A DNA stretch of 64,000 bases from Crambe crambe (GCA_963924555.1 OZ004581.1:6983338-7047337); one strand, 5' to 3'. Counted from the stretch's first letter, positions 33,193 through 44,514 are shown. The notes: generated by a model from the letters alone, not told the origin. Numbers and translations: made by a program.

Positions 33193-35700
33193 GAGGTGCA
33201 CGCTCACACAGAGGTCATGACATCAAGTCTGCACCAGTTGACCTCACACACACTGAATCTGGTTTTCACCTTGTGGAATAGACTTATCACCTTACATGTT
33301 TTTTGTTGTTGTTGCTTTTGTTTTTCTTTACATGTCTTTTTTTCTTTACATGTCTACATCACATTTTATTTATAGATTTTGGCCTAAAAAAAAAAATTCT
33401 TACAGATCATGAAAAAAAACAACAAAAAACAAAAAAAAAACGCAGCTCTGTCGGCAGCATCTTTCAGTGTTGTTCCAGAGCATGTGGATTGCGAGCGCCT
33501 TTAAATGATGTCATCCAGTGGCGCGTGACGTCATTTCGCGTCACTAAATGCCAGAATACGTCACATAATGATATTCATTCATTTAGCAGTCCACATTATG
33601 TGTCTCCAGACCCTCGCGCCTTCGGCGCTCAGGGCTGGCTATGCCAGATTACCCAATACCATGAAGACAATCAGGAAGCAGGGTGTAGGACCATAGTAGG
33701 ACAGAGATTTACCAAACCCTGAGGCTGTGCACATCATTCCCTCTTGCAAAGTGAAGTAAGCTTTCAACTTTAGCTTGAATCCTAGAGAAGAGGCTACTTC
33801 ATCCCTAGCCTAACCTGTAGCCTATAGCTAACCAGAAGAGTAGCTAGTGCGCACTGTATGCAGCAGTGCCAGCAATTGCGCAAACATTCTATCGCGCAAA
33901 GTTTTAGTTGTTAATTAGTACTGGAATGTAAACTAACCAGACCGTGGTAAGTGGTAGTAATTACATTCTAGGATCACCAAACGTGTATATACGGGTCACC
34001 AGACCCTCCCGATTTTTTTCGGGGGGTCGCGCGCGCCAGACTAGTATCGACTCTTCAGCTGTTGTACTTGTGTAGATATTTGTGATGGAATTGAACCTCT
34101 TCTCAATAATCTGGGTGGTAAGGACAACTATGGATAAAAAATTGACTTTACCCATAGCCTACTACAGGTATAACTCCAAATAATACTAATATGGTTATGG
34201 GATGCAAGAGGATGCATGAATCTTACATTGGACTAGTCAATAAACTACTGAATATGCTGCCAGAGGAGTATGCATGTGATTGAGAGAGGGGGAAATAGTT
34301 ATAATTTGCTGAACTGCCAGCAATTTTTATAGCAGAGCAGAGCAAACGTTATTCATGCAAAAGTTGTAAATGGGCCAATAAACTTTCTCAAAGTGGTTGA
34401 TTGTTTCAGCACTGAATATATGTCAGACCATATCCAAGCTGTATTACACAATGCAGCAATTCATACAGCCACCTGATGGCTATAATACTAGTGGTTGGCC
34501 ATCGGATTTTGGATTATCTTTCTACTCTGATATGACCAATTACTACACAGCAGTGGGAGGGAGAAAAATCTACTCACTCTTCTTGATATTGTTCTTTTTT
34601 TCCTACAATTCATCAATTCACATGCCTGAAAATAAAGTACTGTAAGTGCTGCAGCTCAGCTACCATGTATAAAAGCTATCACTGACAGTATGAGTCCCTA
34701 CACCCGTAGCCAGAGAGGGGCTCAGGGGCCCTTTGAGCTGCACTGGTGTAGGAGCGATATGGGGCTCCCCAGTGAAATAGGGCCCACGCACATGTGCTGG
34801 CAATCAGCTGGGAATAGCTATGTCAGTATTCCTACACAGCCATCAAAGAGTACTTGACAGGTGGAGTGTATCCTGATGGCTATGACAAGCAGGAGGAGGA
34901 AGATCCACGAAACTGCAGCATATAAAAATTGCTATAGGCGCTAGGCTGATGTGCTGATTTGGTGGGCAGAGCTTCTTGGAGTTAGCCCCTAGAGACACTA
35001 GGTTCATGTGTGCCTGCCCTGTTCATCTAGGCATGCATAGCTAGCTGCCATGAGTTTCAGGGGGGTGCCCCATCACTGACTGGTCCCTATAGCCCTAGGA
35101 ATATGGGGACTATGGGGTCCCCATAACCAAGCTCAAATAGAGCTAAACTGTAAAAACTACGCTTATTTCATAGCAACAACTTCTATAGCTAAAGGTCGAC
35201 TAATGATAATTGGGTGGGGCTGATTAGGACAGTAAGCTTATCAACCACAAGTTATCAACTGCATTAGCTACGTATGTCTCAAGAAAGCACCAACATTCTT
35301 GGTTTAATAGCTAGTCTTGCATCAAGTGGGCCAAAAAGGGTGTGGTTAGGGGAAGTGGGCGGGCCGGGCGGGCATGGCTAGGCAAAAAAATTTCTGCGCG
35401 CAAGCGCGCGGATATTTTCTTTTCTTATCAAGCACCCCTACGATAAAGTGCTGGCTACCCACCTGCCTCCGTTACAATATTATAAGAAAGATTAAAGTTA
35501 CTACTTACTCATGGAACCACTAACTGGCAAAGTTCAACTAGCCTACTGGCATGGTAAAGGGTCAGCTAGACCATGAGCTAGATGGGTGTATTTGTACTGT
35601 GGGGGTGAAAGGTTAAACCTGGACTTGTACTTAATTATCATCCAAAAAAAAAAATTTGCGCGCCCCGGAAATTTTGCCACAATCATCTACGCATGTGCAA
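33193..35700. other. Intergenic with small repeats, no gene supported
   Basis: An A-rich and T-rich tract (33300-33445) follows the LINE relic. Around 33480-33660 there are CGTCA/TGACG-rich palindromic bits. A frame at 34397-34645 (PPDGYNTSGWPSDFG) and a short stretch near 34830-34915 (AIKEYLTGGVYPDGY) look like fragments of coding sequence, the second resembling linkers of integrase-type proteins, but neither can be developed into a gene. MITE-like GC-rich patches lie at 35340-35420. Confidence 0.4.
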
Positions 35701-35717
35701 TTGGCAGTTGAACATCC

Positions 35718-35725
35718 TATAAAAG
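35718..35725 (+). promoter_or_regulatory. TATA box of the HMGL-like/EF-hand gene
   Basis: TATAAAAG lies about 55 bases before the ATG at 35779. Confidence 0.55.
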
Positions 35726-35778
35726 GTTGGTCCTAACTTAGAGTTCAGTTATCTAGCAAATAGATATACATCTTGAAA

Positions 35779-37515
35779 ATGTTTTCTTGCTTTAGAGCTA
35801 CAAGGTCTTCGAAAAAGCATGAGCACTTGGTTAAATTAATCGACAAAGAGCTGTCAAAGAATGCTCAGAAGTGGGAGAGACTCCGTAACTTGGACCTGTT
35901 TGTGCTGGACAACTCATTGCGAGAAAGCACAGTAGGACAACTCCGTGGCCACACTTTGGACAATAAATGGCTCATTCTTGATGAAGTGAAGAAGTGTGGA
36001 TACAAGCATGTCATAGTCTCTGCCTTCTCGCACATGCCTAGAGTAGATGATGCTTTCTGTAACTTGCTCTCACAGAGGGAGTCCGATATGAGCTGCTTTC
36101 ATGCTTTCTCTGAGGTTGGTGAGGGAGAGGACCGAAAAGATAAGCCTGTTGGCCTTAAGAAGATGATAAAATACAAAATACCTAACCCCATATTCGAGAT
36201 TGATATGATCAATTGTGATAATGATGACCAGACTGCACGAATGTGTGATCTTTTGCGAATGAGATTTGAAGAAACATATGAGAAGCTTTCTTCCGATTCG
36301 AAAATTTTGGTAAATTTTCGAGATTTCGCTCCGTCAATGGAGAAACATCCTTCACGCATTTTTGATATTGTAAGTTTTTTGGGTACAATGAATAGACGGC
36401 CTTTTGGTGTTATCTTTGAAGACCCATCAGGAAAATACCTGCCTGAGCAGCTAGCAATCTGGACGAAAAGTGTGCGTCAACTCATGGACGAATGCAACTG
36501 GAAATCTGGGAATCTTTTTATTCACATCCACAAAAGATTCGAATATGCAGAGGTGGCTCAGTTGGAGTGTCTTGCTGCTGGAGCCAATGGAGTGTGGGCA
36601 AGTGTGTGCGAAGAAGGAGCTGCCGTGGGACATGCCTGTTCCCTCGTCACCATCATCAACCTCATCCGCTTTGGGAATAAGAAAGTCTTGCAAAAGTACA
36701 ATTGTCATTATTTACGCGAAGCTGCTATCAATGTTACCAAGATCACCACTGGACAACCACCCCATCCAAAACAGACCATTTATGGAGAACGTGCATTGGA
36801 TGTAGTTCTTGATATGCATTCTGCAAAGGGAATTGAAGACGTAGACAGCCCTGATGACAACAGCAACAGTAGAAGGACTGCTGTGCATGAGTTGAATTTG
36901 GCTGAATTTTTTGGCACTGAGCCTGTAATGCGTATGACTACCTTAGCTTCTGATAACATGATCAAACAGAGGCTTGTCAAGCTCTTTGGGGAAAATGAGC
37001 AGTTCACTGAAGATATGGCAAGTAAAATGAAAGCAGTGATGATTGAAGATCTCGATAACGATTCCAAACAAGAGTACATGAGCTCTGCAGGATTGGTCAT
37101 ACTTTTCGAACGTGCTGGAGGAAAGCTAACAGAAGCAATGGCTGATACTGCAGCTGCTGCAAAGAACAATTCTCATGTTTATGAAGAATTTATCAAAGAA
37201 GTACGCGAAATCTGGGACCACTGGGACATTAGTGATGATAGCTGCAAGAAGAAAGACAGCCTTTCTTTCCACTCTTTCTACAATGGATTCATGTCTCCGT
37301 ATTTTGGCTGCTATGAGTGTGAAGAATCCAAGAAAGCTCTCGAGGTTATTGACTTGCATTGTGATGGTGTAGTAGAATGGGATGAATTTTGTCTTTATTT
37401 GAAGTGGGCTCTGAACGAGTATCCAGATATTTCCACCTCACATGAGTTAGTTTCTGTCGCATTCAGGAAAGGAATAATACCGATCATGCAAAATGCGTTA
37501 CACAAGAAGAAGTGA
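35779..37515 (+). CDS. DRE-TIM (HMGL-like) barrel protein with C-terminal EF-hand
   Basis: A 578-residue intronless frame; I start at the first real ATG (MFSCFRATRSS). Residues about 38-300 fit the HMG-CoA lyase/isopropylmalate-synthase type barrel: strand one D44-N-S-L-R48-E49 (families normally have DTTLRDG), the H249-I-H251 metal motif in a strand-helix context (FIHIHKRFEYAEVAQLECLA), then AGANGVWAS and a Gly-rich EEGAAVGH. Those enzymes cleave or join acyl groups using a divalent metal; here the Asp of the RDG motif is Glu, so activity is uncertain. The middle is helical without a domain I know. Residues 525-536 form an EF-hand loop (D1, H3, D5, G6, E9, E12) followed by a helix, suggesting Ca2+ binding. 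No signal peptide or membrane segment, so probably cytosolic. Product name is inferred from fold signatures only. Confidence 0.7.
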   Translation: MFSCFRATRSSKKHEHLVKLIDKELSKNAQKWERLRNLDLFVLDNSLRESTVGQLRGHTLDNKWLILDEVKKCGYKHVIVSAFSHMPRVDDAFCNLLSQRESDMSCFHAFSEVGEGEDRKDKPVGLKKMIKYKIPNPIFEIDMINCDNDDQTARMCDLLRMRFEETYEKLSSDSKILVNFRDFAPSMEKHPSRIFDIVSFLGTMNRRPFGVIFEDPSGKYLPEQLAIWTKSVRQLMDECNWKSGNLFIHIHKRFEYAEVAQLECLAAGANGVWASVCEEGAAVGHACSLVTIINLIRFGNKKVLQKYNCHYLREAAINVTKITTGQPPHPKQTIYGERALDVVLDMHSAKGIEDVDSPDDNSNSRRTAVHELNLAEFFGTEPVMRMTTLASDNMIKQRLVKLFGENEQFTEDMASKMKAVMIEDLDNDSKQEYMSSAGLVILFERAGGKLTEAMADTAAAAKNNSHVYEEFIKEVREIWDHWDISDDSCKKKDSLSFHSFYNGFMSPYFGCYECEESKKALEVIDLHCDGVVEWDEFCLYLKWALNEYPDISTSHELVSVAFRKGIIPIMQNALHKKK

Positions 37516-38467
37516 CTGTTGTTGTACTTTATATACGTACTTTGTGTAATAGTAACTTATGTAACTATGACTTTTATTTAGCTATATTAAGCTAGCTACG
37601 TATGTAACTATATAACTATTTAATTTTATTGAAAAAAAAAATGCTTGTATAATTTCATGCTCAAGAAATGTGTAATTTTATCTATCAATCTGTGTGTGTG
37701 GTTACAATTTCAAAGAATGCTTAGTCTATGATCAGGTTACTGCAAGAAAGATCTTTGGGATGCAAGACTATTTCTTGCAAGAATACTCTTGCAATCGCAC
37801 TAAACCTGTTTCTTGCAAGATGACTTTTGCTGGGGAGTTTTCCCAATTTCTTTCATGCTGTAATTTCTACCATAAAAGGGGGTTCTGCCCACACTGGTCA
37901 ACAATAGCCATTTTGGCCACCACTTGGCTATTTTTGGCCACCACTCATCATACTTAGCTGTAGTATCTTTAGGCTTGTACTACACAGTGATGGTTTTGAG
38001 CGATCCTAGATGAGTATAGCTAGTCTTATGGCATTTGGGCAGAACTCTGCTAATAATTGGGTGGTTATCTGTAGCAACCGTCATGTTATCACATGCAGGG
38101 AATGAAGCTACATGCTGGGTGATGATTACAACCACATTGTGACGGCAGGATGGTGTACAATGTAATTTGACTGGTCAGCATTCTGTCTGACTATTTATCA
38201 TGGGAGTCTTATGGCCATCCATGCCTTAGTTAAATATCCTATACGTCAGGCAAATAATAGACTATACAGCAGACACTCCCTGAAGTGAGACCATGTGAAA
38301 GATGTGTTGGCTTGTATTGATTAGACAAATGCCTGACCTGCCTGACCCAGTGCTACACATAGCTATGGCTATATACATGCAGGCTAAATAGGCTATACAC
38401 TATAGGTAGCTATGCAGTGTACGTACCTCCAACAATAATCAGAAGCATTACACTAAAGTGCCCCTCT
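37516..38467. other. Intergenic, no gene seen
   Basis: 3' flank of the preceding gene with AATTTTATTGAAAAAAAAA. A cluster of TCTTGCAAG palindromic motifs lies at 37740-37825. No coding region that I trust. Confidence 0.4.
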
Positions 38468-38633
38468 GGTTTTTAGTCCTTTCTATCAAGTGTAGCTAAT
38501 TGCAATTAAGAGGAGACCTATAGAATTACTTTTTGGGAGGTCAAATATGTGGTTTTTAGTCCTTTCTATCAAGTGTAGCTAATTGCAATTAAGAGGAGAC
38601 CTATAGAATTACTTTTTGGGAGGTCAAATATGT
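38468..38633 (+). repeat. Perfect 83-bp tandem duplication
   Basis: The unit starting GGTTTTTAGTCCTTTCTATC and ending TCAAATATGT is present twice head to tail with no difference visible, so it is either very recent or an assembly artefact. Confidence 0.95.
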
Positions 38634-39025
38634 GGTCCAGAATCTGGAGATACTTAAAAGATGAGAAAACAATTATGAAGTTGATTACACCAAATCCAGA
38701 GAATGTGTTGATCAGGAGTATCTTTATACATGCATAGGAGTATCAATTATCTGCACATCCCTTTGATTGTTGGTTGGTGCATGGTTGGTGCATGTACATA
38801 TAGCTACCTTAGTCCTATCAGAATTGTGTGGGCTTCTCAGATACTTCTGAGAAACATAACTCTGGATGTGCTGAATATAATTATGCACCTTCCCCATCTA
38901 AAATGTTTCCTCATAACTAACCCTCCTGTTATGTAGCTATCTCCCCAACACCACACTAGGCAGACCTGAAGCACAGGACTGAAATAAAGTAGTGGTCACT
39001 ATAGCAATACCAATAACTTATCGAG

Positions 39026-39250
39026 AGTGCATTAGCATTCTCTAAGTAGGGATGGCAGGTCAAAGGTCATAAGATTGTATAAACTAAAAACTCTTCTTTC
39101 TCTTCTACCCTTACTCTACAGGTTCTCAGAAGGCTACAGTGAATTATTACATCTACAAACTACAAAGAAGAGAGGAGAATATTCAAAAACCAAGAAGTCA
39201 TTCACTAACATAAGAAAAAAAAATAGACTCTTGTTATAAATAATAATAAT
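39026..39250 (-). repeat. Dispersed repeat, inverted copy of 5930-6160
   Basis: Reverse-complement match to the block at 5.9-6.2 kb, sharing TAGGGATGGCAGGTCAAAGG, CTCTACAGGTTCTCAGAAGG and ATTATTACATCTACAAA. Confidence 0.6.
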
Positions 39251-39317
39251 AAGGATAACAGAGGTGTTGGAAGCAAGATTCGATTGGTCAGGCCTGAAAT
39301 TGAAATGTAATCCCACA

Positions 39318-39563
39318 CAGTGGTGGATCTAGGAGTGGGCATTTCAGGCACATGCCCCCCCTTTTTTTTTTTTTTTTTTGGTGTGGCCACTTATAAGAAT
39401 TACAGTGGTGCATGATGACAGTTTGCAAGTTAGCTGCAGACTGGCTAATAATCAAGTGGGCGCAGTTTCCCTAAAAAGGGGGGAAAATTTTTTTCGCGCA
39501 CAAGCACGTAGATATTTTGCATCTATGTGCTCCCCCTTTCTGAAAATCCTGGATCCACCACTG
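39318..39563. mobile_element. hAT-like MITE (CAGTGGTGGATC ends)
   Basis: CAGTGGTGGATCTAGGA and TCCTGGATCCACCACTG are inverted termini. CCACA directly flanks both ends, a possible remnant of a target-site duplication. The interior contains a T-run and TTTCGCGCACAAGC, also found in other repeats of the window. Confidence 0.65.
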
Positions 39564-39649
39564 CCACAGACCACTGAAACTCTACAATTTGCTATAATTT
39601 GAGCATCTTTCTTCTGTTTTGTTAGCTACTTACATTATTTGCCATAGCA

Positions 39650-40150
39650 GTACCTTACTGTGTAGCTAGCTTCAAGCTTTATAAGGGATGTTATAATTAT
39701 GAATATCCTTGAGCTGTAGTCATGTGAGGTCTGGTGAATGTATAGTTATGGGCAGATGTGGTTACACACCACTAGCTACATACACAAAATTGTGTAGTTG
39801 CAGTGCAGTGCATAGCTATATAGGAAAATAATTATTGTGTACAATGGGATAGTGGACACACTTGGGACCCAGCCATTTATCAGGTTGTCTTGAGGTTATT
39901 TTGTATGTTTTATATACAAAGGTATGTACTTTTTTAGATTATGAGATGTTTGCCTTCTTTCAGAATCACTGTGTCCAGAGGTTCCAGTACTCTTTGCTGA
40001 AAGAATTAAGTGTTAGCTGTAACCTTTTAGAGTTTTCACAGATTGATAAGTTTAACAAAACAAAATAAAGCAAAACATGTGCTCCATAAAAATTTCTTGA
40101 CCCTTGACCTCTTATCTTTCTGAGTAAGCAGCTTGAGCAGCTTTAGGTAG
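39650..40150. repeat. TRIM-NHL upstream spacer, decayed third copy of the tandem unit
   Basis: TAGTCATGTGAGGTCTG, ACACACCACTA, GGACCCAGCCATTTAT and GTCTTGAGGTTATTTT appear in the same order as just upstream of the intact TRIM-NHL gene (58100-58400). The gene body that should lie to the left is absent. With 43960-44190 and 54866-54950 it marks a third array unit expanded by transposons. Confidence 0.7.
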
Positions 40151-40674
40151 CTAGATTCATGACTATTTATTATTGTCAAGAGAAGTATATTACATCGTCA
40201 TTGAGGGATCACATAGCTAAGACTATAGCTAATAAGAGTCATGTCAGACACTATTATTATTATACACATCTTATATACGTAACAATTTTTAACAGACAGA
40301 AAAACATGGCTATATATAAATTTACCCCTCTGCATGCTCGTTAAGCTACATACATTAGTGCTCCTTCAGTTGATAATCCATTCCACCATTGAAGGATCTG
40401 CTCCCACCTCCACCACCTACCTATTTCAACTTCTCCATAACTAGCTACTGCCATTTTCAGGGCTGAATATAAAATCAAATTTACAAGAGAAAGTTTCTCC
40501 ATACTAGCTATCCCTACAGTAAAATTTCAACCCCCAAGATTGCAAAACTGTATTTATACATATCATCCCATGCACATTATCAGTCCTGCATATTTTACAT
40601 GGCTCCACAGCAAGGGGCAGGATTCACGATAGATAGCTATATATAGGGCCAAATTTTTTGAAAACTTGCACTTA

Positions 40675-43600
40675 GCGTAAGCAATCTACTATCGACTGGG
40701 TACTACTATCGACCATTTCCAGATCTATTATCGACCAACAAAGTATCCGAATATCAGTTGAAGTGTACGGGAGAATTAACGGAATGTTGGACATGTGATA
40801 ATTTGTAGTTGTTACTGCTGTCTTTGTTCTGCTCTTTTTTTGTGCAATCAGTGCTTATTCAAGGTAGTTGTAGTTGCATTTAGCTATATTAAAGATTCAT
40901 TTTGTAGATTTTAGTATTTGATGTTATTTTTTTGTCATTACAGGCGCATGCCACGATACTCCAAAAAGAAGAAGAAAGGCGGCTTTAAGCCAACAAACCT
41001 ACCTAGTTCAAGGCCAGAAGAGTCATCTAGTCTAAGTCGAAGGCCAGCAAAGCGTATGCAATGGACGAGAATGCAGATGGAAGCTGCTGTCAGAGCTGTT
41101 GAATCGGGTGTTTCCGTCTCCATAAATAGGGCAGCTAGAGACCATGGAGTACCTCCATCTACTCTAAAAGATAGGTTATCTGGACGAGTAGTGGATGGTA
41201 ATAAGCCTGGCCGTTCTTCCTATCTCACTGAAGATGAAGAGATGGAGCTAGAATCATATCTTATTAAGTCAAGCCAACTTGGTTATGGGAAGACCAGAAG
41301 CCAAGTTAAATCCATGGTCGAGAAAGTTGCTGTTGATAAAGGGCTCCTGCGTAAGTCTCGAATCAGTGATGGTTGGTTTAAAAAATTTCGTTTACGTCAC
41401 CCCAAGCTCTCTCTTCGCTCTGGAGATGCAACTGGACATGTTCGAATGAGGGCCACAAGTCAAGAAAATTTGACACACTATTTTAATCTTCTGAAAGAAA
41501 TCTTTGAGGAATTTGACTTTAAAGATAGTCCTGAAAGGATATACAATATGGACGAAAGCGGTATACCATTGGATCCAAAGCCACCAAAAGTTCTGGCAGC
41601 AAAAGGACAAAAGAAGGTTCGCTATAGGTGTGCTGGGATCAAGGGACAAATTACTGTCCTTGGCTGCTGCAGTGGGACAGGACAGGCGCTTCCACCATTT
41701 ATTATCTTTGATGCCAAGCAGCTGAACTATGAGTGGACTCGTGGTGAAGTACCTGGCAGTCGGTATGGCTTGAGCGACACAGGATGGACAAACAAAGGCC
41801 TGTTTCATGGATGGCTTGTTGAACATTTTCTCTTGCACGCTGTTCCAGGACGTCCATTGCTACTCTTAGTTGATGGTCATAGTTCTCACTATGATCCTGA
41901 GACCATCAAGTTTGCGAAAGACCACGAAATCATTATTTTCTGCCTCCCGCCTCATACTACACATGAGGCGCAGCCCCTTGATGTAAGTTTCTTTGGGCCT
42001 CTGAAGATCAACTGGGGTCATGTATGTCATGAATATTACCAGGCTGCTCCAGGTCGAATTGTTACCAAATACAACTTTTGTGAGTTGTTCGCAAAGGCCT
42101 GGATGAAGACCTGTACACCTGAAACAATTTGTGCTGGGTTTCGTCGTGCAGGCATCATTCCATTTGATCCTGGGAGTGTCAAGAAACGGTTTCCTCATTG
42201 TGATGATGCTGAGGGTATGGACATACGGTGTGACGAGAACAACTGCACAAATTCAAAGGTGAATTCCACCACCGAACCTGGTGCTGGCAGCAAGGACTCT
42301 GCCAGTGAAAGTCCAAAGGTCACTCCAGTTTTTTCCAATGAAGAAGAAACTTTGTTTTCTCGACGTTTTGAAGAAGGATATGATCTCTATGACGATCACT
42401 ATGAGCAGTGGCTATCTATTATGCATCCTGAAGCACTAACTGTTGCTGATCCACTTTGCTCCATCGAATCTACTCCAACTGGACTAGCAGAGTCTCACCT
42501 TGGTGGCTCTTCCTCTGAAACTCCACCCCAAAGCTCCTCCTCTTCCTCATCACAAACCTCAAGTAGTTCAACTTCTGATGCCAGTTCCAATTCAACTTCT
42601 AGTACCTCAAGTTCATCACCATTGGCTGAAGATACTCCACCTGAATTTGAGTCACCACCTCTATTCTCATCACCTGAAACTAGTGTGCCAGAAACTCCAC
42701 CTATGAATTCAGCCGATTTAGTTAGTCCATCAAATTCACAGGGACGTTCACCATTGGCACCCATTTCCCCAAATGTGTCTGCATTGCATCTTGGGTCTCC
42801 TTTAAGCAAATATCTTATTCCCATTCCAAAAGACTCCAAGAGTACTAGAAAGACAGGGCGTGCCACAGTTCTTACTAGCAAAGAATGTTTGGACATGTTA
42901 GAAGAGAAGAAAAGGAAGAAAGAGAAAGAAGCAGAAGAGAAAGAAGAGCGTATGAGGGTACGCAAGAGACGTAAACTGGAGAGGGAGGAGCTACAGAAGA
43001 AGAAAAAGGAGGAACGTCTTGAGCGCCAGCAGAAGGCGATAGCTAACAAGAAAAGGCAGCCCCAAAGAAGAGGTCGTTCCAAGAGCAAAGGGAATAATTC
43101 TGGTGATCCTGCTAATAATAGTGCCAGTACCTCTAGTTGTGGTAACCCTGGTGACCCTGGTCATGACAATGTTACCACCATTGACCTCCCAGTACAAGGA
43201 ACTGCTTCTGAGCCTTGCCTTGAAACACCCGACAGTGACCAAGAGGAGGCTTATGAATGTGTATTTTGCTATGGGAGCTTCTGTGCTGATGGTGAAGAGT
43301 GGGTGATGTGCGCATGTGATCGTTGGGTGCACGAGAGGTGTATGGAGGATGTTTCTATCGATGAAAATGGTGCAGAGCGATTTTGTCCTTTTTGTTTGAA
43401 CTGAACTATTTTATTATAAAGCTATATTATTAATTAAAATTAATGGCGAGGGTTGGTGCAGGTTATCATCCCAACAGATGTATATAGCTAGGTGGATCTC
43501 ATTCCACCAGATGTAGTGGATATAATGGAACTCGATCATTCCAGCAGATGTAGTGGATATATTAATTCTTTAATTTTGACTATTTTTTTGGCTGTATGTG

Positions 43601-43937
43601 TGTTAGATAATATAAAATGAAATAGTATTGTCCAGTTTTCTGTAGTGGTACACATCCAGAGATATGATCGATTTCTGTTAAAGTGGTCGATAATTTATCA
43701 TACAAATTTGTATGGTCGGACGATAGTAGGTATCGGTCGTCGATAATAAAATTTTGAGTATAGCATGCAATATTGCCTATACAAAGTTCATTCTATTTAA
43801 ACGAATGTCAAATTTGCTATATCTGTAAAGACGAGGTCATGACCTTTCTGACAGTGCAAGTTGCAGTCCTCTGCGACCTTCAGGGACAAAGATATGATAA
43901 GTCAAATATGTAGTGGTCGATAGTAGGCAGCTTACGC
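40675..43937 (+). mobile_element. Pogo-type (Tc1/mariner) DNA transposon, 3.26 kb, apparently complete
   Basis: The ends GCGTAAGCAATCTACTATCG and, inverted, GCGTAAGCTGCCTACTATCG pair over 22 bases with three mismatches, and TA flanks both sides (40673-40674, 43938-43939), the expected target-site duplication. Further TATCGAC/GTCGATA motifs cluster inside both ends (40690-40745 and 43660-43925), as transposase-binding sites might. The single long gene inside is open. It lies in spacer of the TRIM-NHL array. Confidence 0.85.
40948..43404 (+). CDS. Pogo-family transposase with C-terminal PHD-like zinc finger
   Basis: A frame of 818 residues from MPRYSKKKKK; the start follows an acceptor-like TCATTACAG, suggesting an intron in the leader. 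Order: basic N-terminus (nuclear localisation); psq-type helix-turn-helix at about 38-80 (AARDHGVPPSTLKDRL); CENP-B-like second HTH at about 90-155; DDE_1 catalytic domain with D202 (YNMDESG), D309 (LLVDGHSSH) and D345 (AQPLDVSFF), giving the DD35D spacing of pogo; a Ser/Thr/Pro-rich stretch; a Lys/Glu-rich coiled coil; and at 770-815 a C-x2-C...C-x-C...W-x-H-x2-C...C-x2-C zinc finger of PHD/RING type, as in some jerky/tigger proteins. All catalytic residues are kept and no stop interrupts it, so it may be active. It acts in the nucleus, cutting and joining at the element's TIRs. Confidence 0.85.
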   Translation: MPRYSKKKKKGGFKPTNLPSSRPEESSSLSRRPAKRMQWTRMQMEAAVRAVESGVSVSINRAARDHGVPPSTLKDRLSGRVVDGNKPGRSSYLTEDEEMELESYLIKSSQLGYGKTRSQVKSMVEKVAVDKGLLRKSRISDGWFKKFRLRHPKLSLRSGDATGHVRMRATSQENLTHYFNLLKEIFEEFDFKDSPERIYNMDESGIPLDPKPPKVLAAKGQKKVRYRCAGIKGQITVLGCCSGTGQALPPFIIFDAKQLNYEWTRGEVPGSRYGLSDTGWTNKGLFHGWLVEHFLLHAVPGRPLLLLVDGHSSHYDPETIKFAKDHEIIIFCLPPHTTHEAQPLDVSFFGPLKINWGHVCHEYYQAAPGRIVTKYNFCELFAKAWMKTCTPETICAGFRRAGIIPFDPGSVKKRFPHCDDAEGMDIRCDENNCTNSKVNSTTEPGAGSKDSASESPKVTPVFSNEEETLFSRRFEEGYDLYDDHYEQWLSIMHPEALTVADPLCSIESTPTGLAESHLGGSSSETPPQSSSSSSSQTSSSSTSDASSNSTSSTSSSSPLAEDTPPEFESPPLFSSPETSVPETPPMNSADLVSPSNSQGRSPLAPISPNVSALHLGSPLSKYLIPIPKDSKSTRKTGRATVLTSKECLDMLEEKKRKKEKEAEEKEERMRVRKRRKLEREELQKKKKEERLERQQKAIANKKRQPQRRGRSKSKGNNSGDPANNSASTSSCGNPGDPGHDNVTTIDLPVQGTASEPCLETPDSDQEEAYECVFCYGSFCADGEEWVMCACDRWVHERCMEDVSIDENGAERFCPFCLN

Positions 43938-44194
43938 TATTTGATACATTTTGCTTACTTTCTTGATGGTGATAGCATGAAGAATGCTCTCTTGGTGGCT
44001 TGAATGCCTGTTTTTCTTGCTGGCTCCACTTCCGAGGCTATCGGATTGCACATCTTGTGGTGAGCTCAAATAGGGTGTAGATATACCATCATACAATAAT
44101 AGTTTGGGATAAAGGATACAGCACATCATGGCTGGATAATAAGCTATTTGATTGCATTGTATGATTTGTACCACAGCACTAGCTACATGTAACA
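43938..44194. repeat. Spacer of the TRIM array, continuing after the pogo element
   Basis: TTGTGGTGAGCTCAAATAGG, GATATACCATCA, AAAGGATACAGCACATCATG and GATTTGTACCACAGCACTA match 62685-62815 in the same orientation, in the spacer right of the TRIM pseudogene. Confidence 0.7.
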
Positions 44195-44296
44195 TTTCTG
44201 TGAAATGAAAAAAAGATGTAGGGATGACCATTGCTCAAAAAAGTAAGGGAATCAGTCTTTGTTCTGTATATCCAGCCAACAATCCCTACATATTAT
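44195..44296. mobile_element. Palindromic MITE, left part, split by the Gypsy insertion
   Basis: TGAAATGAAAAAAAGATGTA, GGGATGACC, CAGCCAACAATCCCTACATA match the left arm of the full copy at 20311. The sequence stops at ATTAT, the Gypsy target site, and resumes after the right LTR. Confidence 0.85.
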
Positions 44297-44512
44297 TGTA
44301 ATATCTGAGAACTGACTGTACTGTTTTCTTATGTTATTTGATTATTTACGTAGCTACACTGTGTCATTGTAATCACATAGGCCTTATGTCATCTTATGTA
44401 ATGTTATGTCATGTTTCAGTTAATTTGTGGGCGCCCGCCGCCATCATCCTTATTCCTTTTTTTTGTTCTGTATGCTTTTGTGCACAATAAAGAAATTTGA
44501 GTAGATACGATA
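44297..44512 (+). repeat. Gypsy left LTR
   Basis: Starts TGTAATATCTGAGAACTGAC and ends GATACGATA, so it is TG...TA rather than TG...CA. It contains the AATAAA signal (44486-44491). Matches 54475-54690 with no difference seen. Confidence 0.95.
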
Positions 44513-44514
44513 AC

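Noticed and set aside
33303-33722. 139-residue frame after the LINE relic
   Set aside because: Begins in a T-rich tract and runs through A-rich sequence; composition artefact.
34397-34645. Frame with PPDGYNTSGWPSDFG
   Set aside because: Looks like it could be coding debris, but I cannot match it to a family or connect exons.
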